Of a stretch of 64,000 bases of DNA, positions 1-11,359 are shown one piece after another. The first letter of the stretch is position 1, and each line of letters starts with the position of its first letter. Origin of the DNA: Ceratothoa steindachneri. Its lineage: Eukaryota; Arthropoda; Malacostraca; Isopoda; Cymothoidae. Location of the stretch: assembly GCA_963969495.1 (NCBI GenBank), contig OZ018321.1:137965185-138029184 (forward strand), read 5' to 3'. A model generated the notes under the pieces. It had not been told where the DNA came from, did not search any database, and saw only the letters and a program-made list of their open reading frames with translations. The position numbers were made by a program, and so were the translations under genes.

Positions 1-1812
1 ACGCAACTTTAAGTTCCCTTCGACCGTCTCCCATCTTCTTTGCCAAGCAGTCCGAAGAGCTGCCCGTATTCCTGCCATGTAGTCAGTGTGAAGAAGAGCG
101 AAACGCTGGTCCGGTCGCAGAGTCCTCGCAGACTCTCTGGCGCCCTCATTCCCCGCAATTGCTACATGTCCAGGAACCCAGCAGAAGATAATCTCGACAT
201 CCGCCCGGCTCGCCAAAACCGTGGCGTCACGGATATCGCGAACCAGGGGATGCGGAGATTCCAAAGCCCCTAGAGCACTCGGGGGGATTTGAGTCGCTAT
301 AGATCCCAATCCGGTCTCCGAAACGGGCACGTCGCGTAATCTCCCGTACCGAGTGGTGTATTGACACCAGCTCGGCCGTGAAGACAGACGCAGCGCCTGG
401 CAGAGCCCCGCTGACTTCAAACAGAGGGAATACGGTGTGTAAGCCGACCCCCTCTTGGGACTTGGAGCCATCATCGTTATACACTGGCACGGTTCCAGCG
501 TGACACGAGGTGTGCTCCAAAAAGGTCGAACGCAATACTCCCGTGCCGTACAAGCTTTGGGAGCAGAGGCGTGGCGACAAATAGCCAAATGTGGTACCCT
601 CCAGGGTGGCGTCCTGGGCAGAACCAGGGTCGCCACCGGCCCGAGAGGTATACCTAGGTCTCGAAGGAGTTGGGACTTGCGGAAGCCTCACTGTGCAGAA
701 GAGAGATGGCTTCCGCTGTCCAATTTCTCCATCAACTTGCACATGCAGGAGGTTAGAGAGATTGGGCAAAAACCAGCTGGGGTAGAGTGATCTCTCCCCA
801 GTTTGTGAAAAGCGAGCACAGTAGTGATTCACCAGGAGTCTGGGAGAATACCCTCTCCACAGATCTAGTTGAACAAATCTAACAGAATAGTCATGCATCG
901 GTCACCCAGGTGTCGAAGCATGACGTGCGGGAAATCGTCTGAACCAGGGGCGGTGTCCGCGCACAAAGCGAGAGCAGAACGAAACTCGCTCAATGTAAAC
1001 CTGCCGTTGAAAGGTTCTCTGCTTCTGGAGGTTAAGTCCAGTCGGCGGCCTTCTGTGATATCATGATGCGCATTGAATGCTGGCGGAGCAGCATCCCGGC
1101 TTGAATATGCGCAGGACTCTGCCACGGACGCGGGGTCCGAGATTGCGCTCCCATTCTCCTGTAGAATGGGAGGGGGATCCTGCGAGAACTTGCCCCGAAT
1201 CCTTTTGACTCACTTCAACAGCTCTGCTAATGGGGTCTTGCCCACCAGGCAGAGCGGCGGGCGTGCTTCGAAACATACCGGAACCTAGCCCTAGCTCGAC
1301 GAAATTCACCTTCAGTGAAATCGTTCGGGCGGCGCTTATAGCGCATGCAGGCATAATGCTTATGTTTGTGGGCCACTTCACACTCGGCTGACCACCACGG
1401 AAGCGGTCGGCCAGACGTTCTAGGAATAGTAGTTAGGCCCACGGCAATGAGGTTGCCGGAGAAGAACTCAACGGCCTTATCTACCGACCTAAACTCATTG
1501 AATGAGAAATCAGTCGATTTCCTGAAATGTGGACCACCAAGCAGCACCGGGGCGAGCTCTCAGGTGGCAGCAGCCCAGAAAATATTTGAATGGAAAGTGA
1601 TCAACTTATCCACATTTAGGAAACCTATCTCCAGCTATTTGATCAGTTCGGCAAGGACCTGACCATGAGATTGATTGAGTAGTCTCCCCAGAGGGGGTGT
1701 CTACCATTCAGATCCCCAAGCAAGAGAAAGCGCCACGACGCGGCGGAAGTCGGTGGAATGTACACAGAAATAAAAGTATACCTATCCAGGTGCAGCTGCA
1801 CAACTACCTTCC
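1..1812 (-). mobile_element. I-group non-LTR retrotransposon copy A, internally deleted
   Basis: On the minus strand this reads RNase H (about 640 down to the left edge), then N-terminal RT (about 1140-665), then the C-terminal half of the endonuclease (about 1660-1140). It matches the copy at 55.9-61.95 kb throughout, but about 1.05 kb of RT core is missing at about 670, where the RNase H/thumb side jumps to the RT fingers. The element is truncated inside the endonuclease at about 1812 and runs off the left edge at its 3' end. Several frameshifts break it, and the RNase H aspartate motif reads with an extra residue (about 460-480). It is a dead fragment inside RAE1 intron 5. Family assignment rests on gene order (EN-RT-RNase H), so I-group is more certain than the exact clade. 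Confidence 0.8.
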
Positions 1813-2205
1813 GAACCCATCAGTCAGTGATTAGGATAGAAATTATGAATCAGAATGACAGGGCAGAAGACTCACTGAATCTACTCCTTAATACACCTTT
1901 GATTAGTATGAAAAAATCAAAGTGAAAAAAATGTTTAGACATAAATGCAGACAGAATAAACGATGAGCAATGTCATTTAGTGCCAGGAGGGTGTTATCAT
2001 AACCAGTATATATTTATTTTTCTATAGTTTATTGATGAGTGATGAGTGATCACTGGTGAGTTATGTTTTATTCTATATTATATTTCCCTTGTTTCTGCTA
2101 GCATAACCCATCTTTTGGCTATATGAAAAATATGACCTCTAAATTTAATTTTCAGCATGACAAAAATAAAACAAACAATGATGAGTAAAAAAGCAACAAG
2201 AAGGA
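1813..2205. other. AT-rich intronic sequence, no gene seen
   Basis: AT-rich unique-looking sequence between two I-group fragments, within RAE1 intron 5. I see no open frame, exon or RNA gene here. Confidence 0.5.
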
Positions 2206-2738
2206 AGCGTGTGCTAGGGGTTCGGCCCACCTCCACCCAGCGTGGGAACACGCAAACCCATCCCGAATACCGGGGACAAGCGGTAGCGACCTCGCTCGTC
2301 CCAGTGTGCGAAGATCACCCAGACTGGGACATTCAACAAGAATATGCCAAACAGTCTGGGGGACAATGCAGTCATCACAATAAGGTACAGGCAAGCACCC
2401 CATCAAATAGCGGTGCAGCCTGCGAGTGTGTTCAATTCAGAGACGAAGGCAACCTGAAGCAGTCGCGTAATTGGGCAGGTAGGTCCATGGGAACAGTCAT
2501 GGCATGCAACTTTCAAGTTCCCCTGGGCAGTCTCCCATCTTCTTTGCAAAGCAGCCTGGATTCCTGTCATGTAATCAGTGAGGAAAAGCGAAATGCTGGT
2601 CTGGTTGCCCAGTCCTTGCAGACTCCTTGGCACCTTTGTCCAGGAACCCAACCCAAGATAATCTCAACATCCGCCTGGCTCACTGAAACCGTGGAATCAC
2701 GGATACCGTAAACCAGGGAATGCGGAGATTTTAACCTT
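2206..2738 (-). mobile_element. I-group fragment, RNase H C-terminal part (copy D)
   Basis: The minus strand is recognisably the RNase H tail and its zinc-finger-like C-terminus, corresponding to about 55.9-56.5 kb of the fullest copy. It is more diverged than copies A, B and C, with frameshifts. It ends at about 2738 by 5' truncation. No clear poly(A) tail or target duplication could be assigned. Confidence 0.7.
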
Positions 2739-4436
2739 GGATAAGAAGACAAAAATAAGTTGATGTTCAGCTACATAGCTTCTTTTAATTCACCATTATA
2801 GTGAAGACAAAATTAATTAAATATTTCTATTTTGATAGTTTATTTCATCTCTTCCTTTGTTTGTAAATTACAAAAATATGATATGAGAGCAGTGGGGTGA
2901 GAGATGCCCTTTAACATATATCGAAATAGTGGAAAAAAAAAGGAGAGGATTATATGAAATCCCTGCACCTTTATTTCAGGATAATAACTTCAATAATTTG
3001 GGAAGTTAAGCTTTTAGGATTTTTTTTTTATTATTATTTTAAGGCACAAGTTATTGTAATAAAGTTCATAGGAGCTACAAAGACGATGGATTAGAGCATG
3101 AAAAGAAAATTAAAATTAACATTCCAAATATGGTTTGCCATTATAACAAGAGTATAGGGGTGGCACTGTCCATATGAATCAGAACATACAGGATAGGTAT
3201 TCTGTGGGGGAAAGGGGGTATTCCTTTCAGTTGGTCAGCAGGAAAGGCAGTGTTTTTTAAACTCTAGCTACCCTTCAGGGCAAGAAGAAAAAGAGTTCTA
3301 GAGTGGTCACATCATTTTGAAGTGTACCTATATGACAACCACCCTAACTGGATGCAATCTTGGGAGTGAGACCATCCCACTTGGATGTATTACGTGTGAG
3401 GTTGTTGCAATAGAACTACCACTACCTAGCTGTTGCATGGACTAGAACAGGGGAGTGCTATAAATATCCCACACATGCAACAGCATCCCACCACTCTAAC
3501 CTGCTCCCATCAGGATAGCCTCCCAGAAAGCACTGCTGCACACATTGCAGTAACGTTGAGGAGGCCTACAACACAAGCTGTAGGGTCAAAGGCTTACTCC
3601 CTTAATTTTCCCAAGGGAGCAAAGATGTCATCTGCTTCTGGAGAGCTATAAACAACAACAACAACATCCAAGAGCGATATTTGCCAGGCGAATATCGCAC
3701 CATAAGAAGATGAATTACCACAACTAGTTTAACCAGAGAACTTGCCAATAGTTAATTACTTGGGTAACTTTAGTTGTCCTCCAAACGGTCTGAGGAAATC
3801 TGTTACATTTGGTATTAGGGATTGGCATATTATGAATCATTATTTTATTGAAATAACAAAAGGTGAAGGTGTATGGGAGAAAAGTGCAGTATAATTGGCT
3901 ATATTCTTGGTTATAAATGTCTTAAACATTTTTATTATAAATAATTAATAAATTTCAACAGTATCATATTTTTTTAAGGAATTAATTAATTTACTGTTTT
4001 CTGCATAAAACTTTTTAGCACTCAAATTTACTCTAGATTAATTTGTTTGCGCTATTGTACCTAGATTCTTCTAGCATTGCCATATGTAAATATGATTATC
4101 AATAAAATGAATAACAATTTCAAGTTATCCTTTTTACTTTGGCATTATTTAAGAATATATAGAAAATAAAATATTAATTTTGAAAAATAAAATCAGGAGA
4201 AAATGGGTTAAATGAGAGTCAGTTCTAGATTATACAACTCAGACTGAGAACATAAGAGCCTTAGTAGTTTATCTATGTAGTAGGAAAATAAGTGCATAAG
4301 AAACAAATGCAAATGAGTACAACTTACGAGTTTTTGTGAGAGAAAAATAATCAAATTAAAATAAGGCCAGGGTTAGAAAATAGAAATGGAAGTGCATCCC
4401 TTCTACCTCTCAGCATTTTGCCAGGGCAAAGCTTAC
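2739..4436. other. RAE1 intron 5 sequence, mostly unassigned
   Basis: AT-rich sequence immediately downstream (minus strand) of RAE1 exon 5. It holds a short (AAC)n run near 3650-3665 and a 25-bp palindrome at 3674-3698. I searched it for the next RAE1 coding segment on the minus strand and did not find one, so intron 5 probably runs past the left edge. The part from about 3170 to 3650 is less AT-rich and may be an old repeat, but I cannot name it. Confidence 0.5.
3674..3698. repeat. 25-bp near-perfect palindrome
   Basis: The left arm GCGATATTTGCC and right arm GGCGAATATCGC pair at 11 of 12 positions, and the remaining one is a G-T wobble, around a single central base. It follows a short (AAC)n run. 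Function is unknown; it could be the remnant of a hairpin-ended repeat. Confidence 0.6.
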
Positions 4437-4616
4437 CTGATATTTGAGAGGCGATTCTATTTGCCTGAATTCTTGAGGTTGATTTTCCAACTGGTAGATA
4501 ATAATATTGCGATTAGCAGTCACTACAACAGCCATTGGATAGTCAACATCAGCACAGTAGCCTCTTTCAGGCAAGTTGATTGTCATGACTGGAGTTGGAT
4601 TACGGGTGTCCCAGAA
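4437..4616 (-). CDS. RAE1: RAE1 (Gle2) mRNA export factor, coding exon 5
   Basis: This 180-bp exon encodes 60 residues that continue the RAE1 beta-propeller: [21 protein letters not shown], then the YQLENQP blade and ending SPLKYQ. RAE1 binds the GLEBS motif of Nup98 and acts in mRNA export at nuclear pores and in spindle-checkpoint control (family knowledge). The acceptor is TTTTTAG before TTC TGG and the donor is CAG followed by GTAAGC; both junctions are phase 0. The reading frame is open throughout. The join to exon 4 is across a 14.2-kb intron containing I-group and CR1 elements. The next exons are not in this window. Confidence 0.96.
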
Positions 4617-4974
4617 CTAAAAATGAAAGGAGTTGAATGTGGTTGGGTACCATAAAATTTCCTTGTTGTCCTCTTTTGCAAAAGCTCATTCCATAAAGTG
4701 AGAAAAAAAATGTTCCTCTCATACAGTCAGGGAGTTGCTTTGTGGTGTTTTCATGGAGGATTTGTTCATCATTGACAAAGATATACATACTCTGAATAGC
4801 CCCCCCCCCCCCGCCTACAAATTCAAAATAGTTACTCTCTTCCCAGTGACCGCAGATGTTAATGGTTTTCATACTCAGATAGTACAACATTCTGTCCCAC
4901 TCTCTTTTCATTATCAATAACTGATAAATTCAAATTCTTTATCAAACATCATCCACCCCTTTATGCCTTATTAC

Positions 4975-5339
4975 GTGTGATGGGAGGGGGTGCACCTATC
5001 TATTGACTGCCTAATAGTAGGCTACACTAAAATAAAAAGTAAAAAACACCAATCCCCCCCCCCCAAAAAAAAACAGGAAAAGAAAAAAAATCAAAGATGA
5101 GCAAGAAGGAAGCACTCCAGCATCGGGGGAAGGAGAGCCACTTCCCCACAGAGCGTGAGTATGCAACCAACACCAGTCAAATAAAATGGGAGGAGGAGAA
5201 GGCTGTCTCCTCCAAGAAGTCATATATTCCACAAGTTTGTGTGCAGGAACCCATCCTGAGTACAAGAGAAAAGAATTGCCCCACTCAACTCATCCCAATA
5301 CTGGGAAAGAGAACGTGCATGAAGATCATCCAGACTAGT
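4975..5339 (-). mobile_element. I-group 3' fragment (copy I), old
   Basis: The minus strand carries a diverged 3' UTR and the last part of RNase H of the same family, including the conserved short blocks seen near 8.55-8.9 kb. A run of C at 5056-5064 and an A-rich stretch follow. It is truncated at about 5338, exactly where the poly(T) start of copy B lies, so copy B probably inserted here or the two were joined by deletion. Confidence 0.6.
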
Positions 5340-8300
5340 TTTTTTTTTTTTTAAAGAGCTCATCTAGCGACTGCCTACTTGGGCATTAGTCGCTGTATTA
5401 AAAACTGCCTAGAACTAGGCTACTTTTAAACTTAATGCAATAACACATACAAAAAAACAACCCAAACAACAACAGAAACTAAAAAAAGGGAAAAAGAAAC
5501 GAGTAGTAAGCAAGCTCCTGCGACGGTAGGAAGCAAGCTCCTGCGACGGGGGGAGGTCCCCCCGGCGCAGGAGCGTGCAACCTATAAGAAAGAAAAAACA
5601 ACAAAACAAAACAAAAAAACCTGGTTAAATAATAGGGAGAAGGCCGGCCTTCCCCCGGCCGGCCTCCAGGAACCCAGCAGAAGATAATCTCGACATCCGC
5701 CCGGCTCGCCAAAACCGTGGCGTCACGGATATCGCGAACCAGGGGATGCGGAGATTCCAATGCCCCGAGAGCACTCAGGGCGCTTTGTGAGTCGCTATAG
5801 ATCACAATCCGGTCTCCGAACCGGGCACGTCGCGTAATCTCCCGTACCGAGTGGTGTATTGCCACCAGTTCGGCCTCAAGACAGACGCAGAACCTGGCAG
5901 AGCCCCGCTGACTTCAAACAGAGGGGATACGGCGTGGAAGCCGACCCCCTCTTGGGACTTGGAGCCATCCGTATACACTATCACGGTTCCAGCGTGACAC
6001 GAGGTGTGCTCCAAAAAGGTCGAACGCAATACTCCCGGCGCTGTACAAGCTTTGGGAGCAGAGGCGTGGCGACAAATAGCCAAATGTGGTACCCTCCAGG
6101 GTAGCGTCCTGGGCAGAACCAGGGGCGCCCCCGGCCCGAGAGCTATACCTAGCTCTCGAAGGAGTTTCCTGGCCCTAAACCCAAAGGGCTTAGGGTATGA
6201 CTGGCGTCGCTCGGCGGCATAGACACCGTCGAGATCAGCTGCGGATGCAGTGAGAGCTGTTGGCAACTGAGGGAGGCGCCGGGCTCGCGCGTACAGGCGA
6301 GTAATGCACTGCACGCAGCGTAGAGCGAGTGACATCTCCCCAGCATCGACCAACAGGCTCTCAATGGGGGAACTGCGGAAGGCACCGGTCGCAAGGCGAA
6401 GGCCGGTGTGGTGGATCGAGTCCAGCTTCCGCAATAAACGCTCTGCTGCGGATGCATAAACCTCGCATGCGTAGTCGAGCTTCGAACGAACAAAAGATCG
6501 ATAAAAAAAGTAAGGCAGTAGCCCTATCAGCACCCCAAGCGCTGAACGTCGCGGAACGGAGAATATCCATGGCGCGGGTACAAGAGTCCCTAAGGCTGCG
6601 AATATGAGCCTCCCAGGTGAGGCGTCGGTCAAATACAAGGCCAAGGAAACGGTGCGATTCGACCACTTCCAGGCGTATCCCATTAAGAAACAAGTCTGGG
6701 TCGGGGTGGAGCCGTGGATGGCGGCAGAAGTGCACCACCTTAGTCTTGGCCAAGGAAAACCGAAACCTGTGCGCTTCGGCATAGCGAGAGACGCGGTTCA
6801 ATGCCTGCTGGAGTCGACGCTCCAGAGTTGGCATCTGGGCCGCACCAAAAGAGATCGAAAGGTCGTCCACGTAGAGCGTAGCGAGAACATCTTCCGGCAG
6901 CACCGAGGTGATGCCGTTGATCCTCAGGGCAAAGAGTGTGACACTGAGGACATTTCCCTGCGGGACACACTCTTCCTGCTACATTGGGCCGGAGAGGGCT
7001 CCACCCACCCGTACGCGGAATCGACGATCTCGCAAAAATTCAGATATAAACATTGGGAGGCGTCCCCTCGCCCCCATCGTATGGAGAGTCTCCATGACAC
7101 CCTATCGCCATGCGTTATCATAGGCCTTCTCCAGATCGAAAAACATCGTGGTGTAGTGCTGTCTAGGAAGGAAAGCCTCGCAGACGGCATTTTCCAGTCG
7201 AAGCAGAGCATTTGACGTGGAGTGGAACTTGCGGAAGCCGCACTGTGCAGAAGACAAATGGCCTCCGCTGTCCAGGAAAAAGGCTAATCTAACATTTACC
7301 ATTTTCTCCATCAACTTGCACACGCAATAGGTTAGAGAGATTGGGCGGAAACCGGTCGGAGTAGAGTGATCTCTCCCCGGCTTGAGAAACGCGAGCACAG
7401 TAGCGATTCGCCAGGAACTGGCAGATGACCCTCCACCCAGATCCTGTTGAACAAATCTAACAGAAAGGACATGCCTCGCTCACCCAGGTATCGAAGCATG
7501 GGGTACGGGACATCGTCCGGACCATGGGCGGTGACCGCACACGAAGCGAGAGCGAAGCGCAACTCGCTCCCAGTAAACCTGTCGTTGAAGGGTTCTCCGC
7601 CTCTGGAGGTAAAGTCCAGCCGGCGGCCTTCCGCGACATCACGACGTGCATTGAATGCTGGCGGAGCAGCATCCCGGCTAGAGAATGCAGAAAAAGCGGT
7701 CGCGAAGGATTCCGCCACGGACGCGAGGTCCGAGATTGCGGTCCCATTCTCCTGGAGAACGGGAGGGGGTCCTGCGAGAACTTGCCCTGAATCCTTTTGA
7801 GTCACCTCCAACCCCTCTGCTAAAGGGGTCTTCCCTTTAAGTGAAGACACGTATGCCCGCCAAGAAGAGCGGCGGGCGTGCTTCGAAATATACCGGAACC
7901 TAGCCCTAGCCCAAAGAAATTCAGCGACAGTGAAATCATTCGGGCGGCGCTTATAGCGCATGTAGGCATAACGCTTCTGTTTGAGGGCCGTCTCACAATC
8001 GGCCGACCACCATGAGAGTGGTCGGCGTGCAAAACAGCCAGACGTTCGAGGAATAGTAGTCAGGCCCTCGGCGATGAGGTTGCCAGAGAAGAACTCAAAG
8101 GTCTCATCTACCGACCTAAACTCCTCGACTGAGATAGAGAATTCAGTCATTTCCTGAAATGCAGGCCATCGCGCCCGCACCAAGCACCACCGAGGTGGGC
8201 TCTCAGGCAGCAGTTGCCATGAAAATGATATTTGAATGGGAAAGTGATCACTACCATGGAGGTCATCGACCACCCCCCAATCAAAATCAGGCTGTGCATC

Positions 8301-8516
8301 CGAAGAGCACAAAGATAGGTCAAGCCAAGAAAATGAAGCGGTTCTCGGACAGTGATGCGTAAACTCATCCACATTTAGCACACCTATCTAAAGCTCTTCG
8401 ATCAGATCGGCAAGGACTTGCCTCCTGGGATTTATTGAGTAATCTCCCCAGAGAGGATGCCTGCCAATCAAATCTCCAAGCAAGAGAAAGGGCATCGGCA
8501 ATCGTGCCACGACGCG

Positions 8517-8530
8517 GCGGAAGTCCCCCG
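8517..8530. repeat. Target-site duplication, left copy (14 bp)
   Basis: GCGGAAGTCCCCCG here is repeated exactly at 9143-9156. The two copies flank the 612-bp nested I-group insertion. Confidence 0.85.
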
Positions 8531-8718
8531 TTTTTTTTTGTTTTTTAAGAGCTCATCTGGCGACTGCCTACTTGGGCATTAGTCGCTGTATTAAAACTGG
8601 CCTAGTTCTAGGCTACTTTAAAATAAAATTAGAGAGAAAAAAAACACCCCAAAAACGGGAAAAGGAAGCAAGCTGGTGCGTCGGGGAGAGGTCCTCGCGG
8701 CGCAAAAAAAAACCATGC

Positions 8719-8750
<32 letters not shown>

Positions 8751-9142
8751 AAAAACCTTGTTTAAATAATAGGGAGAAGGCCGGCCTCCCCCAAGAAGTC
8801 AACAAGTCCACAAGTCAATGTGCACGAATCTGTCCCGAGTACAAGGGACAGGCGGTAGCGACCCCGCCCATCCCGGTACCGGGACAGGTATCGTGCGCGA
8901 AGATCTCCCAGACTGGGACATTCGACAAGAATGTGCCGAACAGTCTGGGAGACGACGCAGTCGAGCGCTCCATCAAATAGCGATGCATCACACGAGTGTG
9001 TCCGATTCGGAGACGACAGAAAGCAACCTGAAGCCGCCGCGGCATTGGGGGATAGGTCCATGGGAACAGTCGCGGCGAAATGGCACGCAACTTTAAGTTC
9101 CCTTCGACCGTCTCCAATCTTCTTTGTCAAGCAGTCCGAAGA
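8531..9142 (-). mobile_element. Young 5'-truncated I-group insertion nested in copy B
   Basis: The 612-bp insert carries only the element's 3' end on the minus strand: a T-rich start (poly(A) on the minus strand) at 8531-8546, the 3' UTR with the GCGACT/AGTCGC inverted repeat, and the C-terminal part of RNase H up to about 9142. It is bounded by a perfect 14-bp target duplication (8517-8530 and 9143-9156), as expected from target-primed reverse transcription with early termination. Removing it makes the flanking copy B endonuclease line up with the 59.2-kb region of the other copy. Confidence 0.88.
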
Positions 9143-9156
9143 GCGGAAGTCCCCCG
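9143..9156. repeat. Target-site duplication, right copy (14 bp)
   Basis: Exact repeat of 8517-8530, on the other side of the nested insertion. Confidence 0.85.
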
Positions 9157-9495
9157 CGTCGAAGTCAGCTGACGGTGGAATGTACGCTGAAATGATAGTA
9201 TACCTCCTATCCAGGTGCAACTGCACAGCCACTGCCTGAAAGGAGGTATCTAAAGAGAAAGGAAGAACGGAGACATCATGCCGGGTGTAAACCGCGCATC
9301 CCCCAGCCCGGCCATCCCGTGGTGGTGGGGTCGCAAGACCCTCATACCCCGGGAGGGCGGGAAGGGGGCACGCGCCTAACATGGTCTCCTGCAGAAAAAT
9401 AGCTAACAGGGAACGGGACGAGACGAGCCTCCGGAGCTCCTCCCAGTTGGCCCGGAATCCACGGCAATTCCAATGAAGGAATATGCCCTCCAGGC

Positions 9496-10740
9496 CTAGC
9501 TCGGAGGAGACGCGGGGGCCCTTCTCGAACAGAAGACACTCACGGGAATGGCCGTACGCTTCCCGGAGGCAGAACCCCGGGCGCTGTTAGCCGGACAAAG
9601 CTCTAAAGGCGCTGTCGCCTTCGAGGACTTATTGGGGGAGGTTGGGCTCGCCATGCGAGTCTTTTCCTCCCTCCCCCTCGAAACCTTAGGCGGGCGTTGC
9701 GGCTTCGGAGGCGGGGGGCCCTCTTTTCGAGGAACCACCGTCTCCGAGCCACTCGCTCCACCACTAGACGTGGGTGAAGGAGCCGAAGCTCCTTTCTTGC
9801 TGTCCTCCTTTCGGGGGATAGCTTTACGAACCCCAGATGGCCTAGCAACCAACTTCAGGGGTGTTGCCTCCTCTGAGTCTAACGACTCGGTAGAGGCACG
9901 TGGCCGTTTCGCCTTACGGGAAACGGTCACGCTGGGGGAAGAGGGGGAAAGCCCTGGTTTTAGCCGGGGCTGGGTATGAACCCTTTTTGCTGTCAGCTCT
10001 ACCAGGGGAGCGCCCAGGTTGAGTAGAGCCCGCAGAAGGGCTCCGAATGGGCGCGGAAACAACCGTGCTCGTTGGCCTGGAGGGGCCTGGAGGGGCCTGG
10101 AGGGTGCCTTTCTAACTATTGAGGCATAGGACGTCCCAGGCAGAGCCGGGCGCGCCAGGACCAAGTCCTTTGCCTCGCGGAATGAGAGTCGATCCTGGGC
10201 CTGAACGGCCAGGATTTCCTTCTCAAGGAGATATGCACCACATTGCTTCGAAGAAGCGGGGTGCGGTTCTCCGCAATTGACACACTTGGCCACACACGAT
10301 TTAGACTTATCTGTGCGGCCTTGGAGCAATTTACACAGACTTCGGGTGACTCCGACTTTGCATGTCTACAAGAACGATTCGTATGGCCGAAGCGGTGACA
10401 GTAATAGCACCGCCGCGGCAGTGGCACGAATGCCTTCACGCGGTAGCGGTACCAACCGGCACGCACCGACTCAAGGAGCTTGTTACAGTCGAACGTGACG
10501 AAGAGTGTAGGGGTGGGTCTCGAAGCCCCTCCCTGTTTTCGCATCACACGTTCGACCTTGACCGCCGCATGGTCGGCCAGCTCTAAGGTGATGTCCTCAA
10601 TGGAGTAGTCAACGAGTTTCCTCGCATAAACTACTCCTTTCACAAAGTTCATGGTAGAGTGCGGCGTCACACTCACTGGGGTGCCATGAAGTGTCCGAAG
10701 AGCACTTATCTTGGCCGCCTCGGCGGGATTCGCCACATTG
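9496..10740 (-). pseudogene. Copy B ORF1 (gag-like, zinc knuckle), partial
   Basis: The minus strand encodes the middle and end of a retrotransposon gag-like protein. An RRM-like stretch is at about 10740-10440 (STMNFVKGVVYARKLVDYSI). A CCHC knuckle CYYCHRFGHTNRSC lies near 10400, and further CxxC and CxxCxxxH units (CVNC, CVNCGEPH) near 10270-10340. A long basic, Pro/Ser/Lys-rich tail follows. One frame change lies near 10230. In the family this protein binds element RNA and helps form the RNP. The N-terminal third is lost through 5' truncation. Confidence 0.75.
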
Positions 10741-10932
10741 CCAGAAGGCTCCGGTCCGAGAAACGGATCACCTTCAGCTCTCTACCAATTGCACTAGCTA
10801 ATCCTCTCCTCTGATGGATCATGTTGCCCTTGGCCAACATGCTGCCATCAGTGGAGCGAATAACGAGGAAGCGTTTGAAGCCAGCAGGCTCGAAAACGCC
10901 AGGTAACCTCTGAATCAGGGGCCCCGATGTCA

Positions 10933-11359
10933 TAATAAAAATAAATAAAGATAAAGTAGCACTAAGAGGGAGCGAGGAGAAGCGCACCAACGAATCACCC
11001 AGGCTCCATCATTGTGTTTATGTCAACCCAACAAAATGGTTTCCTCAATATGCACTCAGGCTGGAAAAGTTTGGACCTCCTCCAGGTACCAGGGTAATAG
11101 ACTACACAAGGTCCCTCCAGGAGGGTTTAGTTTCCTATGTAGATGATATAACAATTACATTGTCATGGTATGACATTACATTATATCAATACCATATTAT
11201 ATCTATGGGGGAGGGACCAATAACAAAGGCAAACCAACAAGGGATGGAACGCCACAAGTTTTGACGCGCGGAACAGGGAGAAAGTGCAACGAGGTCTGGT
11301 AAAATTGGGGCAATGTTAAAGCTCAAGGTTATTTAAAGAGGCATGTACAAAAATATCAT
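10933..11359. other. Unassigned intronic sequence with a shared repeat
   Basis: No coding exon seen. The stretch at about 11035-11150 resembles 52310-52460: both have TGCACTCAGGCTGG followed by similarly spaced blocks, so an unclassified interspersed repeat is likely. An inverted pair GGTCCCTCC/GGAGGGACC lies at about 11088 and 11212. Confidence 0.45.

Larger units (their letters stand above)
5660..9497 (-). pseudogene. Copy B ORF2: endonuclease, reverse transcriptase, RNase H (broken)
   Basis: Read from high to low coordinates. An N-terminal endonuclease start (WNCRG motif near 9460) is followed by LGACPLPALPGYEG. The insertion at 8531-9142 then splits the frame, and the endonuclease SDHFPIQ motif is near 8240. 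RT fingers and palm follow, with GFRKFHSTSNALLRLE near 7220 and the catalytic YVDD near 6870. The thumb is at about 6150-6500. RNase H has the TDGSKS aspartate motif near 5965 and the SDSQSALSAL aspartate near 5790. At least five frame changes and an internal insertion make it non-functional. The catalytic residues are still readable, so inactivation is fairly recent. Confidence 0.8.
5340..10932 (-). mobile_element. I-group non-LTR retrotransposon copy B, 5'-truncated
   Basis: A long minus-strand copy. The 3' end is a poly(T) on the plus strand at 5340-5353, followed by a 3' UTR with the inverted repeat GCGACT/AGTCGC (about 5368-5394). Then come RNase H (5660-5960), RT thumb and palm (6150-7400), RT fingers and endonuclease (7400-9400), and gag (9496-10740). 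About 0.47 kb of the RNase H C-terminus is missing near 5665. The endonuclease is split by a younger 612-bp copy at 8531-9142. The first roughly 1 kb of ORF1 is missing because of 5' truncation at about 10932. It is closely similar to the 55.9-61.95 kb copy. Confidence 0.85.

Noticed and set aside
9548..9979. Plus-strand frame of 143 codons opposite I-group gag
   Set aside because: It is the antisense of the basic, Pro-rich gag tail; composition and position explain it.
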